From positions 1 to 64,000 of IMG/VR virus record IMGVR_UViG_3300034283_000433: a DNA stretch of 64,000 nt; one strand, written 5' to 3'. Under the pieces are notes generated by a model. The model was given only the letters and a program-made list of their open reading frames with translations, was not told where the DNA came from and ran no database searches. Source of the DNA: a virus. The position numbers and the translations under genes were made by a program. Numbering within the stretch: the first letter of the stretch is position 1; each line of letters opens with the position of its first letter. Shown here piece by piece: positions 28,396 through 37,207 of this stretch.

Positions 28396-28995
28396 TTAAT
28401 CATTCATTTTAAACAGAATCATACACTTATCATTATAATGGGGATATCCTTCTTGGCAATTTTCATTAATCAAATATATTGGGTTTAAATAAAACGGCTC
28501 AATCATAAGATTTATACATTTCCATCCCCCATCCTGTATGTCTGGATTCATATTCCAACGTGTAAATGATGTAGCTAAAAGATACTTGCTACCACTATTT
28601 CTTATGTTAGCTATTGCTTTATGTACATTTTCATTTGTTAAATGTCCTAGACAATCTCTAACAAAAACTAAGTCAACTTTAGGTAATTCATCAGTTGTTA
28701 AATCTAATGTTCTAAAATCTATATTTGGATAAGATTGCTTATTAGATATTATTAATTTTTCTACTATATCTGCACCTATATAAGAAACACTGGATAAATC
28801 AACTTTTTTCATCCAATTCCAGTCTCCGCAAGGTATGTCTAGCATAGATTTTATATCAAATTTTTGAAACAAATAAGGTAGTTCATTCCTTATTAATTCT
28901 GTATTCTTTAACTCAGAACCAATTCCACTTGAACTTTCAGAAGAAGTCCATAAATTATTTTCATAAATATCTGTAAATGTTTCTTTTATACTCAT
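28396..28995 (-). CDS. Class I SAM-dependent methyltransferase
   Basis: 199 aa from ATG 28995-28993, which overlaps the TGA of the upstream glycosyltransferase gene in an ATGA arrangement; the longer frame would lie inside that gene. The S-adenosylmethionine-binding motif I is SMLDIPCGDWNWM at about residues 48-60, followed by YIGADIV and VDLVFVRDCLGHL. The substrate is not visible. Neighbours (glycosyltransferase and Thr-rich adhesin) suggest a small molecule, sugar or glycoprotein target rather than DNA. Confidence 0.8.
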   Translation of the reverse strand: MSIKETFTDIYENNLWTSSESSSGIGSELKNTELIRNELPYLFQKFDIKSMLDIPCGDWNWMKKVDLSSVSYIGADIVEKLIISNKQSYPNIDFRTLDLTTDELPKVDLVFVRDCLGHLTNENVHKAIANIRNSGSKYLLATSFTRWNMNPDIQDGGWKCINLMIEPFYLNPIYLINENCQEGYPHYNDKCMILFKMND

Positions 28996-29918
28996 ATTAA
29001 TATTGTTTTTTTGGCTGTTTCTTGTACTTGCATCCAATAGTAGTAGGATGCTCTATTTTGGTCTATGTGTAAATCATCCCAATATGGAAGTTTATTTGCG
29101 TAAGAAGACTTGAAGAATAATCCGCTATTGCTATTGGTTACTCCTGCATTATGTAATATCCAATACTTGTCAATAACCTCAATACTATCCGTACTCCATC
29201 CAAACCCAAGTCTTTTATCAACCTCTGTAGGATGGCCAAATAACCAAGCATTCCAAAGTAAAGCCCACATACCAGCAGTCCATTTTTGTATGGGGTAGTC
29301 ATTTGGGAATTTCTCTATATAACTACCTTCTACAGCGCAAAAGTATTGATATAACTTTATAGAATCTTTTTCTACTTTGTCCCAAAAATCAGCACCTTCT
29401 CCTTTAACTATATATTGAGCCCCTCCAGAGTGGTTTTTCATTAACTTAGGTATTTGCTTGTCTATACCTATTATTTCGCACATAGCTTCATATATATCAT
29501 TACCCTTGTGTTGTATGTAGTCATAATTTATATATGAATTAGTATCACTCATATACCAAGTGCCAGGTGTCATATACCAGTCTAATTCTGGAGGCCTAGT
29601 AAATACTATATCACAATCGTGTAAGAATAAGTATTTATTTTTTAATTCAGGGAATGCAGTTAGATGATGTTTCATTAAATTGAAGTATACAGATGGAATA
29701 TAGCTATTAGGCTGTCTAGTATCTTCATAGAAATAAAAACCTACAGGAGCATAATGATTTTTTAGTTTTACCCAATCTTCTGGTATATATCCTCCATTAA
29801 TTGAGCATAAAATATCTATTTGATTTGGGTCAATACCATTTTTTATAAAATTATTTATAAGTACTTCTATCTGCCATCTATAATAGTCGTTGGCAGGCTG
29901 TGCGCATATATATCTCAT
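28992..29918 (-). CDS. Glycosyltransferase, GT-A type
   Basis: 308 aa. The sequence starts MRYICAQPANDYYRWQIEVL and has a metal-binding DxD in LFLHDCDIVFTRP (about residue 100), with later HSGGAQYIV and the acidic FCAVEGSY region, all typical of GT-A glycosyltransferases that use a nucleotide sugar. It directly follows the Thr-rich adhesin gene 29942-32482, so the adhesin's Thr linkers are a plausible acceptor. Host surface glycans are the alternative. Confidence 0.78.
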   Translation of the reverse strand: MRYICAQPANDYYRWQIEVLINNFIKNGIDPNQIDILCSINGGYIPEDWVKLKNHYAPVGFYFYEDTRQPNSYIPSVYFNLMKHHLTAFPELKNKYLFLHDCDIVFTRPPELDWYMTPGTWYMSDTNSYINYDYIQHKGNDIYEAMCEIIGIDKQIPKLMKNHSGGAQYIVKGEGADFWDKVEKDSIKLYQYFCAVEGSYIEKFPNDYPIQKWTAGMWALLWNAWLFGHPTEVDKRLGFGWSTDSIEVIDKYWILHNAGVTNSNSGLFFKSSYANKLPYWDDLHIDQNRASYYYWMQVQETAKKTILI

Positions 29919-29941
29919 ATTATTGGTTTACTTTTTAACAA

Positions 29942-32482
29942 TTAACATCCTGCTGCTGTTGCGCAAGATATAAAAGAAGTAGAACTCATTATTATTGCTG
30001 GGCTACCACTTTGGAATCTACTTCCAACTGTATAAGCAAAACCTGTAGGAGTAGCTGGTCTATAGTATCTTATAGGATTTGCACTAAAACCTACTGGAAA
30101 TGCACCATATTTTTGCTCTCCAGTTGCAACACAAGAGCCATTATCACACATATATTCTGTCATAAAAAATATATCATAAGGAGCAGCCGTTGTGGTGGTA
30201 GTTGTAGTAGTGGTAGTAGTTGTGGTACATCCAGCATTTATAGACCTTATTTTAGACCTTCCTTCTGTATCTTTTACTACAACAAATCTTGTAGAATTTC
30301 CAGGTTGATTATTATAAAATTTACTACCAGAAACAGCTTCAAATGAACCACTAATTGCAGCAGACTCTGAATCGTATGTAGTTGTACTAGCTAAGTAACT
30401 TCCATTACCACCTGTAAATCCACTTATTGTAATATCTTGGAATGAACCATCACAAACAGAACTAATACTGCAATTAACAGGAGCCAATGTGGTAGTAGTT
30501 GTTGTATATCCACAATCAGGTGAATTAGATGAATAAAATCCTCCAGCCTGAAACGCATTATAAGTTGTAGAACAAGGATTTGTATCTATTTGTTCGTAAT
30601 GTTTATTTACATCTACGCATCTCCAATAAGTATTTATATCTCTATTTACCCAAACAGGGTCTGTATTAGGTGCTGTTTGTGAAGGGTTTGTAGCATACGT
30701 CGTAGTTCCTGCAATCCATTGATTACCAAAGAAACAAGTATTCGTATTTTTATAAACAGGCGTAGATGTTACACCTGAATTACAAGTATAAATATATCCA
30801 ACAAGTTCAGTATAGCTTGCATTAAAGTTAAATGTTTGTCCTATTTGTTTAGGAGTACTTATACTACCAGAAACTATTTTTATATATCTAGTTCCATTTG
30901 GTTGGTTATTATAATTATAAGTACTAGCTGGAGTTGTAGAAACAGCACCAGCCATAGCAGCTCCTGCATCAGCATAAGTTGTTAAAGAAGCATAATAATT
31001 AGTACCATCACCTCCAGCAAAGTTATTCACTGTGATATTCTGCGTTCCTGAACTAGTACAAACAGAACTAGTGCTAGCTGTTATTGGAGGAAGAGTAGTT
31101 GTTGTAGTAGTAGGGCAAACTCCAACAGTAAATGATTTTGCAATCTTATTAAATGTATTAGCCCTATCTCTTACAGCAACCCAATATGTACCTGCAGCTA
31201 ATCCAGTATATGTTCTAGTAAATTCTACATTAGTAAAACTTCCGTCTCTTGCAGCTTGCTCTGTAGAATATGTAATATTACTAGGAGTTGCATCATACGT
31301 ACCTAATCCACCAGTAAATGATAATATAGTAATTTGGCCATCTGATTCACCACTATTAGCACATCCAGCACTTCCACCAAAATTAACAGGAGCTGGAGTT
31401 GTTGTACTCGTAGTTGTTGTCGTAGTTGTAGTAGTTGTTCCGCAACTTATATTAGGATATTTAGTACTTCCATAACTTAATGAAGTTCCAATACCTACTG
31501 TTAATATATAATTAGAATCAGGTAAGTTAGAGAATGTAACTCCACTTCCTTGATTAAATGGCCCTAATGTAGTTCTTTGGCCATTAGATATATTTATAAT
31601 TGTAGCATAGTAATTTAAATACGTTCCACCATCTGCATTTGCAACAATTATCTGACCAGACCCAGGGCCTGCAAGACAAGCTGTCGTAAATGTATACGTT
31701 ACCATAGGTATTGTAGTAGTCGTAGTTATTGTTTGACATCCAGTTCCACCTATGCTTTGTATAGGATAATTAGGTGAAGGAAGTGCTGTAGGAGATATAC
31801 TCTGTATATAATAATTTCTTTGTGTAACAGGACTATAAACACTCTGATTAACAGTGAATGTATCTTGGAAATAGTTAGTTGATGTAACTATAGAATTGCT
31901 TGTACAATCGTATATATAATACCACTCTTGTGGAGGAGCAGTTGTTGTGCTAGTAGTACTTGTTGTAGTACAATTAGAATTAACTGATTTAACTACTGGA
32001 GTAGTGCCACTTCCATCTCTTACTGCTACAAATCTAGCTGTAGTGCCAGCTTGATTATCATAAACCTTTGCACCATTACTAACAGCTACAAATGTGCCGT
32101 TTAAGGCAGCAAATTCTGTATCATAAGTAGTTGTGCTAGCTTGATAATTACCATCTCCACCTGTAATGCTATTTATAGTGACATCCTGATATATGCCATC
32201 ACAAACAGAAAGAATATTAAAATTAACTGCAGTTGTTAAAGCTATTGTACCACTTAAAGCACAGTTAGGCGTAAATACTATATTACCAGAAAAATTACAA
32301 TCGTTTTTAATTAAACTTGAGTTTGTAACCATTGAATTACCTCTGATAGCTGTAAAGTGCATATCAGGAGCATTACCCTTAAAAACGCCATTTCTAGCCT
32401 CTTTATGATGAGTGCTAGGGAATATATCATTGGAATCATCCAAGTTCATAATCCCCTGAAATGTCTTTCTTTGTGTACTCAT
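29942..32482 (-). CDS. Thr-rich modular virion adhesin
   Basis: 846 aa. Residues 1-60 (MNLDDSNDIFPSTHHKEARN) are about 60% identical to the 63-aa neighbour at 32484-32675 and look like a virion docking segment. The rest consists of about five Ig-like modules of 80-100 aa with Cys (for example SSVCDGIYQDVTIN) joined by runs of 6 to 14 Thr. DNA of the linkers is an ACN-type triplet repeat on the coding strand, for example at 30183-30227 and 31393-31437. Probably a surface or receptor-binding fibre; the Thr runs look like mucin-type O-glycosylation targets. Confidence 0.78.
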   Translation of the reverse strand: MSTQRKTFQGIMNLDDSNDIFPSTHHKEARNGVFKGNAPDMHFTAIRGNSMVTNSSLIKNDCNFSGNIVFTPNCALSGTIALTTAVNFNILSVCDGIYQDVTINSITGGDGNYQASTTTYDTEFAALNGTFVAVSNGAKVYDNQAGTTARFVAVRDGSGTTPVVKSVNSNCTTTSTTSTTTAPPQEWYYIYDCTSNSIVTSTNYFQDTFTVNQSVYSPVTQRNYYIQSISPTALPSPNYPIQSIGGTGCQTITTTTTIPMVTYTFTTACLAGPGSGQIIVANADGGTYLNYYATIINISNGQRTTLGPFNQGSGVTFSNLPDSNYILTVGIGTSLSYGSTKYPNISCGTTTTTTTTTTSTTTPAPVNFGGSAGCANSGESDGQITILSFTGGLGTYDATPSNITYSTEQAARDGSFTNVEFTRTYTGLAAGTYWVAVRDRANTFNKIAKSFTVGVCPTTTTTTLPPITASTSSVCTSSGTQNITVNNFAGGDGTNYYASLTTYADAGAAMAGAVSTTPASTYNYNNQPNGTRYIKIVSGSISTPKQIGQTFNFNASYTELVGYIYTCNSGVTSTPVYKNTNTCFFGNQWIAGTTTYATNPSQTAPNTDPVWVNRDINTYWRCVDVNKHYEQIDTNPCSTTYNAFQAGGFYSSNSPDCGYTTTTTTLAPVNCSISSVCDGSFQDITISGFTGGNGSYLASTTTYDSESAAISGSFEAVSGSKFYNNQPGNSTRFVVVKDTEGRSKIRSINAGCTTTTTTTTTTTTTAAPYDIFFMTEYMCDNGSCVATGEQKYGAFPVGFSANPIRYYRPATPTGFAYTVGSRFQSGSPAIIMSSTSFISCATAAGC
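30183..30227 (-). repeat. ACN triplet repeat coding a Thr linker
   Basis: Long run of ACN codons inside the Thr-rich adhesin. Similar runs at about 30486-30506, 31086-31110, 31393-31437, 31706-31732 and 31939-31970 separate the modules; recombination between them could change module number. Confidence 0.65.
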
Positions 32483-32483
32483 C

Positions 32484-32675
32484 TTAAGGTCTGTCTATGG
32501 TTTTTAAATTGCTATTGGTTACTTTGCTATTTCCTTTTACTGACTGAAATTTAATAAGACCGCCATTGCCTCTAAAAACACCATTTCTAGCCTCTTTGTG
32601 GTGAAAGCTAGGCATCGTGTCTTTTGGGTCATCTAAGTTCATAAAGCCACTTATTGTCTTCTTTTCAGTTCTCAT
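32484..32675 (-). CDS. Stand-alone N-terminal segment of muzzle/adhesin proteins
   Basis: 63 aa. The whole protein equals the N-terminal segment of the adhesin downstream: both contain MNLDD, then HHKEARNGVF, then GNS and VTNS. In full-length muzzle proteins of crAss-like phages I recall a comparable segment fused in front of the part that here forms the separate 24825-28070 gene. It may be the separated N-terminus of that protein. It ends cleanly with a stop after TIDRP, 1 nt before the adhesin gene. Confidence 0.7.
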   Translation of the reverse strand: MRTEKKTISGFMNLDDPKDTMPSFHHKEARNGVFRGNGGLIKFQSVKGNSKVTNSNLKTIDRP

Positions 32676-32676
32676 A

Positions 32677-33447
32677 TTATGCTCTTACTACCAATTTTTG
32701 ACCAAGTCTAATTACTTCGTTTGCCTCTGGCAAAGAGAATGTATTCTCACGAAGGTTAGCTAATCTTTTTTGGTTGTAGTATTCTTTTCTACGTAATTGC
32801 TTATCTCCTAAACTTGCACGTCTACCCAAAGGTAAATGCTCAATATCTTTCCAAGCTATAAAAGCTAAAACAGCTTCTCTAATTTGAACTGGTATTTTGT
32901 AGTCTACATCGTCAGCAGGAGAAGACAAGTATTCTAATACCACATAGTCGTGGCTATATTCGTTATCAAGATATAATATACCTTGCTCCTCGTCAATATC
33001 AAAAGAACCTGCGCCATTTAAAACAGCACCTGCTCCAAATATATTTACATATCTAGCTCCGTCAAAATAGTTTACAAAAGCTAAGTCTTGTAGTCTATAG
33101 GTATTACCTGTTGTATTATCTGTATTGCTGTCAGTTCTATCTGCTTGGTTGATTTTATAAGAAGATAGGTTTCTGTTTCTTTTCAAGGTAGCAACTTCTC
33201 CGTCTGCGTTAAATACGCCTACTTTAGAAAAGCCAATATAATCAGAAGGCAATGTAACAGTCTTGTTTGCATTAACTACCAACTTAGCTGTTTTAGGTGT
33301 GGAATATACATCCATCCCCATTTCTTCTACGCCACGAACTCCTACAGTCCATAATCTACGATACTCAGCATTAGTCTGTTTAGACTGGTCTAAGTATTGG
33401 TAAATTACTTCTGATAAAGGAACCCATTTTGCTGTATCTTTTGCCAT
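32677..33447 (-). CDS. Putative tail ring/connector protein
   Basis: 256 aa. Contains WVPLSEVIYQYLDQSKQTNAE near the N-terminus, beta-rich middle with VTLPSDYIGFSKVGVF, and a basic helical end. Structural proteins with this layout lie between the connector genes and the muzzle gene of crAss-like phages, where they form rings of the short tail. Assigned by position and general pattern, not by a specific motif. Confidence 0.6.
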   Translation of the reverse strand: MAKDTAKWVPLSEVIYQYLDQSKQTNAEYRRLWTVGVRGVEEMGMDVYSTPKTAKLVVNANKTVTLPSDYIGFSKVGVFNADGEVATLKRNRNLSSYKINQADRTDSNTDNTTGNTYRLQDLAFVNYFDGARYVNIFGAGAVLNGAGSFDIDEEQGILYLDNEYSHDYVVLEYLSSPADDVDYKIPVQIREAVLAFIAWKDIEHLPLGRRASLGDKQLRRKEYYNQKRLANLRENTFSLPEANEVIRLGQKLVVRA

Positions 33448-33453
33448 TTTTTA

Positions 33454-34077
33454 TTATATTTTATCTAGTGCATCATTTGTTGAATCTTGAGGCGTAGCCT
33501 TTCTAGGTCTAAGCTGATTCATTACTAAATTGATGATGTCTGTAATATATTCTTGAGGTACGTTAATTTCTGCATCTAAATCAGAAGTCTCTGTACTTAC
33601 CATTCTTACTATTGCAAATCTACCAACTAAATTGGTATAACTCTTAAACCAAAGCTTTTTTCCTTCTACCCAATAAAATATTTTACTAGGAGGCTGCTTT
33701 AAATTATCCATATAGTCTAACTCTCTTGGAGAAACAGGTATTGGTGATTTAGCCAAGCCTGTACTAGTAGGGAATGTAACTGTAGATATACCATATCCTC
33801 TAGATAATCCAAGTGGAACTTGAGGTAAATCTAAAGAGTAGTATCCTGTATCGTTATCTTTTGTAATAGCTAAGTTTTTAAATGTCGCATAAAAAGAATC
33901 TGCAACAGTCTCTATACCATCTAGCTTAATAGCATCAGTATAGTTTACTTTAGCCATATAAGCTATAGCTTCGTTAATATATAGATTAATTTCTTTCTCT
34001 GTTATATTAGCATCGTCAGTAGGTATGCCTCCGTAAAGCATACGTCTTATTTGCTCTATCAAAACTCTTCTAGTCAT
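33454..34077 (-). CDS. Putative head-tail connector or ring protein
   Basis: 207 aa. Starts MTRRVLIEQIRRMLYGGIPT, helical at the N-terminus and strand-rich later (KIFYWVEGKKLWFKSY). The gene overlaps the last base of the upstream gene. Layout resembles head-tail connector proteins of crAss-like and P22-like phages. Role inferred from order in the morphogenesis block. Confidence 0.58.
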   Translation of the reverse strand: MTRRVLIEQIRRMLYGGIPTDDANITEKEINLYINEAIAYMAKVNYTDAIKLDGIETVADSFYATFKNLAITKDNDTGYYSLDLPQVPLGLSRGYGISTVTFPTSTGLAKSPIPVSPRELDYMDNLKQPPSKIFYWVEGKKLWFKSYTNLVGRFAIVRMVSTETSDLDAEINVPQEYITDIINLVMNQLRPRKATPQDSTNDALDKI

Positions 34078-34757
34078 TATTGGCCTTCGTTTTTAATTGT
34101 TTGAGATACTCTAAGCAAATCACCATCTTTTAAATTAATACCTATAATTCCAATTGCTCTGTAGATAATTTCATTCATATCTGCATCACCCCACTCTGGT
34201 TGAACAGAACCTGTAGTAGGAACTACAGAAGGCCCACCAGCAGCAGAATAAACCAAGTTACCAGTATAAGCCCAAACCATTGTATTTGGATTTCTAATGT
34301 ATCCAAGTATAGGAGCTGCTACATTTGATGGGTAAAATTTAAAATTATCACCAAACTCCATATAAATAGCATCTGTAGTTGTAGGTGCATCTATTGGGTT
34401 AATTAAGTGGTTTGCAAGATTATCATCAAATACCTTCTTTATAGGTCTATTAGTAGATGTTCTTAAAGATGTAGCCGTATTCATATTTGCAGGCTTAGGT
34501 GCAACCCCAGATGTAACAGTTAGGCCTGTTTCTGTATAAAACTTTGATAATCTATCAGATATAGCAGAATTTACAATAAGGCCTGCTGGACTTTTTCTGT
34601 TATTACTATTAACGTTACCAGTACCATCAACAAGTGATTCTAAATACTGCGATTGCGCCATATTTATAATACTATTGAAATCTTCTGGAGACAAATACGT
34701 ACCCTGATATTTATCAACAAGGTAGGTTACTATTTTATATACTTCATCTATAGTCAT
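34077..34757 (-). CDS. Putative head-tail connector protein
   Basis: 226 aa. Begins MTIDEVYKIVTYLVDKYQGT with SPEDFNSIINMAQSQYLE, a helical pattern seen in phage head-completion/ring proteins. A TATATTTG box (34769-34762) lies 4 nt before the start codon and a terminator (34773-34798) lies just upstream of it, so a new transcript probably begins near here. Confidence 0.6.
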   Translation of the reverse strand: MTIDEVYKIVTYLVDKYQGTYLSPEDFNSIINMAQSQYLESLVDGTGNVNSNNRKSPAGLIVNSAISDRLSKFYTETGLTVTSGVAPKPANMNTATSLRTSTNRPIKKVFDDNLANHLINPIDAPTTTDAIYMEFGDNFKFYPSNVAAPILGYIRNPNTMVWAYTGNLVYSAAGGPSVVPTTGSVQPEWGDADMNEIIYRAIGIIGINLKDGDLLRVSQTIKNEGQ

Positions 34758-34761
34758 ATTG

Positions 34762-34769
34762 CAAATATA
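34762..34769 (-). promoter_or_regulatory. TATATTTG box before 34077-34757
   Basis: TATATTTG on the minus strand just before the ATG, directly after the terminator at 34773-34798, so transcription probably restarts here. Confidence 0.55.
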
Positions 34770-34772
34770 AAC

Positions 34773-34798
34773 AAAAAAGCCCCTATAGAAATAGGGGC
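34773..34798 (-). terminator. Intrinsic terminator after the head-associated gene
   Basis: Stem ATAGGGGC (34791-34798) with GCCCCTAT (34779-34786), loop of 4 nt, with a T-run on the minus strand (34773-34778). Sits between the gene ending at 34835 and the start at 34757. Confidence 0.8.
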
Positions 34799-34834
34799 GA
34801 TTTAACCAATGAAACCATATAACACAAAGCGCAT

Positions 34835-35755
34835 TTAGGCTTTCACCATACTCTTTAATTCAATATAGAAGTCTCTGCCCTTTTCTGTTAAACAGAACTC
34901 TGAAACAAACTCAGCTGGCTTTTTGCCGTCTGGGATTTGTACAATAAAGGTCTTGGTTTCACTCCATACTGCTTGACCCTTCACGTGGGTAAAGTTAATT
35001 AAGTTCTTTTCAACTGCTCTATCTACGATAAACTTAGATAATACAGTTGGGTTATTATAAGTCTTAATAAACGTATCTGACATCTTATTAGCAATATTGT
35101 AGTATAATGGTCGTAATGCCATTTCTGATACAAAGTTACCTTCCTTGTCTTTTACGTTGATTCCTAAGAATTTAGCGTGAGGTAACATAATGTCGTAAGG
35201 AGCTGTCTTAGCTAACTCTGTAGCGTTCATTTCACTCTCAAACTTCTTATAGTTAGCTTGCTCAATAGCCTCTTCGTCAACCAATTTAAAGATACCTCTT
35301 GATTCAGGTAATCTGTGAGGATTAGCCTTATTCATATTAGTAACGTTTAAAAAGTGTACTAAAGCTGTCTTTTGAGCTGGCACTCTTAGTCTACCCCAAA
35401 CAAATCTAATCTCAGGTCTTTGTCTTTTCTTAGCGTCTGATAGCTTTTCTTGTTCATCTACCCAAATAGTGTTTACACCCTCTAGGTATCTGATTTCTCT
35501 TTCTGTACCTGTTACGTGGTCAAAAATTACATCTGAGTTTCTAATAATGTAGTTTTCTGGGAATGGAGGTCTAGTACTGTTAACTGTGTTTACTTGAAAC
35601 TTCTCAGTAAGTTCGTACTCGTACCACTGCTTTTCCTTCTTTTTCTTAACTGGTTCTGGGATAAATGTTGCAGCTTCTTGTGATTGTTCCGTGGCGATTT
35701 CCACTTCTACAATATTACCATCTGCATCAATGGTTTGTTTTTTTGCTTTTGCCAT
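34835..35755 (-). CDS. Head-associated structural protein
   Basis: 306 aa, starting MAKAKKQTIDADGNIVEVEI, with a Lys-rich linker and a compact C-terminal half (MALRPLYYNIANKMSDTFIK). It directly follows the capsid gene and is isolated by strong terminators on both sides (35791-35820 and 34773-34798), so it has its own transcription unit. Probably a capsid-associated or auxiliary head protein; no specific family recognised. Confidence 0.6.
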   Translation of the reverse strand: MAKAKKQTIDADGNIVEVEIATEQSQEAATFIPEPVKKKKEKQWYEYELTEKFQVNTVNSTRPPFPENYIIRNSDVIFDHVTGTEREIRYLEGVNTIWVDEQEKLSDAKKRQRPEIRFVWGRLRVPAQKTALVHFLNVTNMNKANPHRLPESRGIFKLVDEEAIEQANYKKFESEMNATELAKTAPYDIMLPHAKFLGINVKDKEGNFVSEMALRPLYYNIANKMSDTFIKTYNNPTVLSKFIVDRAVEKNLINFTHVKGQAVWSETKTFIVQIPDGKKPAEFVSEFCLTEKGRDFYIELKSMVKA

Positions 35756-35778
35756 ATTGGTTTAATTTATATGTGTCA

Positions 35779-35786
35779 CAAATATA
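35779..35786 (-). promoter_or_regulatory. TATATTTG box before 34835-35755
   Basis: TATATTTG on the minus strand, immediately after the capsid terminator, giving the head-associated gene its own start. Confidence 0.55.
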
Positions 35787-35790
35787 CATA

Positions 35791-35820
35791 AAAAAGAAAA
35801 CCCCACCATAAGGTGGGGCT
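35791..35820 (-). terminator. Intrinsic terminator after the major capsid gene
   Basis: CCCCACC (35802-35808) with GGTGGGG (35813-35819), then a T-rich run on the minus strand (35791-35801). Placed to limit transcription after the abundant capsid message. Confidence 0.82.
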
Positions 35821-35840
35821 CTCTATATAATCTGTAAAGA

Positions 35841-37178
35841 TTAGTAAGTAACGCTGATGTATTGATTTGCAGCGAACACTTGGATACCGCAGTATGCCAT
35901 ATGATGCACATTCAATTCCATCTTGTCTGAAGTTGGAGTCTTAGCTAATGCACCAGTCTCCCAAACTTTCACTTCTTTACCTGGCTCAACTTCGTTGTAA
36001 ACCATACGTAATGAAGGTAATTTGTCTCCAGTTTGAGCATCTCTTCCCTCTTTCATTGGGATTAAGATACCGCTATTCTTGTACAAGCTTGTAGAAGGAG
36101 CAACTCCGTATACAGCTTCAGCATTGAATGGTAAGTACTTCTTCAAGTGGAAAGTTGTACCATCAATCTTTAATGAATCAAAACCGTACTTAACAGCTAC
36201 GTCTTGAGAACCACCTGCGTTAGCCCAAACAATAGCACCGTTTTGGTACTTAGTGAATAAAGCGTCATCAACAGCTGTTCTTAAGTAGCTATCCATTAAG
36301 AAGTGATACTCTTGAGCACCACCGTTAAAGTCAGCTAAACGAGCTAAAGCGTGGAAATCTTCAATTGTGAAAGCTGAGTCACCACCCCATTGGTAGTTTT
36401 GACCACCAGCTTTGATTTGAGGAATCAAACCAGTTGTACCTACAGTTCCAGTGATGTTTGTAGCAGCACTACCGAACATTAACTTGAACTCTTTGTTGTT
36501 CATAAAACGACGTACAGCTTCATCTAAACCTTTGTAAGTGTAGTAAGCTTGTCCGTTTACTTCAAAGTATAATTCTTCAATCTTAGCACGGTCAGTGATA
36601 GAGAAATCTTCACGAATTTCAGTTGTGTAGAAAGTCTTTCTTTCAGTCAAACCAGTTAAAGAATTGAATTTAGTAGAAGCTTCACCAGCTTCAGTAATAC
36701 CTCTGAATAATAAGAATGCAGTTGAAGTAGCACCTAAATCATCGTTAGCATCAATTGTAGCGATTAAAGGCTTAATAGTACAAGTTGCAGCAGTTGGTAC
36801 AGTCATAATCTTGTACTGAACACCAGTTGCAGCGTTCTCTACAACTTCACCTACACGTAATGGAGATTTACCACCATCAATGTAGCCTGCAGCGATTTCT
36901 ACTGCAATTGCGTCACCAGCAGCTACAGTAGCTAAAGCACCACCGTTTAATTGTACAGCTGAATGTAATTTTCCTTTAGATTCAAAGTGGAAGAATTCAC
37001 GAGAAGGAACTGTAGCCTTCATACCTAAAGCTTCCAATAATTGTGTATAGTTTTGAGAACCATACTTCTCAATAAACTTATCGTAGTATTGAGGTTTTAA
37101 GATAGATAAGTCAGAAACGAACTGGCGACCTACTTGGCCTGCAGTTGGTTGAACATTACCTGGTTGTAATACTGGCAT
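35841..37178 (-). CDS. Major capsid protein
   Basis: 445 aa. The N-terminus (QVGRQFVSDLSILKPQYYDK) and motifs such as SREFFHFESKGK, RKTFYTTEIREDFSITDRAK and the C-terminal MELNVHHMAYCGIQVF agree with HK97-fold capsid proteins of crAss-like phages. Position supports it: after portal and scaffold-like genes and before connector genes, followed by a strong terminator. Codon use is noticeably cleaner and GC slightly higher than in neighbours, as expected for a highly expressed gene. Confidence 0.8.
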   Translation of the reverse strand: MPVLQPGNVQPTAGQVGRQFVSDLSILKPQYYDKFIEKYGSQNYTQLLEALGMKATVPSREFFHFESKGKLHSAVQLNGGALATVAAGDAIAVEIAAGYIDGGKSPLRVGEVVENAATGVQYKIMTVPTAATCTIKPLIATIDANDDLGATSTAFLLFRGITEAGEASTKFNSLTGLTERKTFYTTEIREDFSITDRAKIEELYFEVNGQAYYTYKGLDEAVRRFMNNKEFKLMFGSAATNITGTVGTTGLIPQIKAGGQNYQWGGDSAFTIEDFHALARLADFNGGAQEYHFLMDSYLRTAVDDALFTKYQNGAIVWANAGGSQDVAVKYGFDSLKIDGTTFHLKKYLPFNAEAVYGVAPSTSLYKNSGILIPMKEGRDAQTGDKLPSLRMVYNEVEPGKEVKVWETGALAKTPTSDKMELNVHHMAYCGIQVFAANQYISVTY

Positions 37179-37207
37179 TGTAATTAATTTTTATTTTTAA
37201 TAATTGT

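Noticed and set aside
31032-31475. 147-codon + strand ORF with long Val runs
   Set aside because: It is the antisense of the ACN/Thr repeats of the adhesin gene; Val runs are just the complement of Thr codons.
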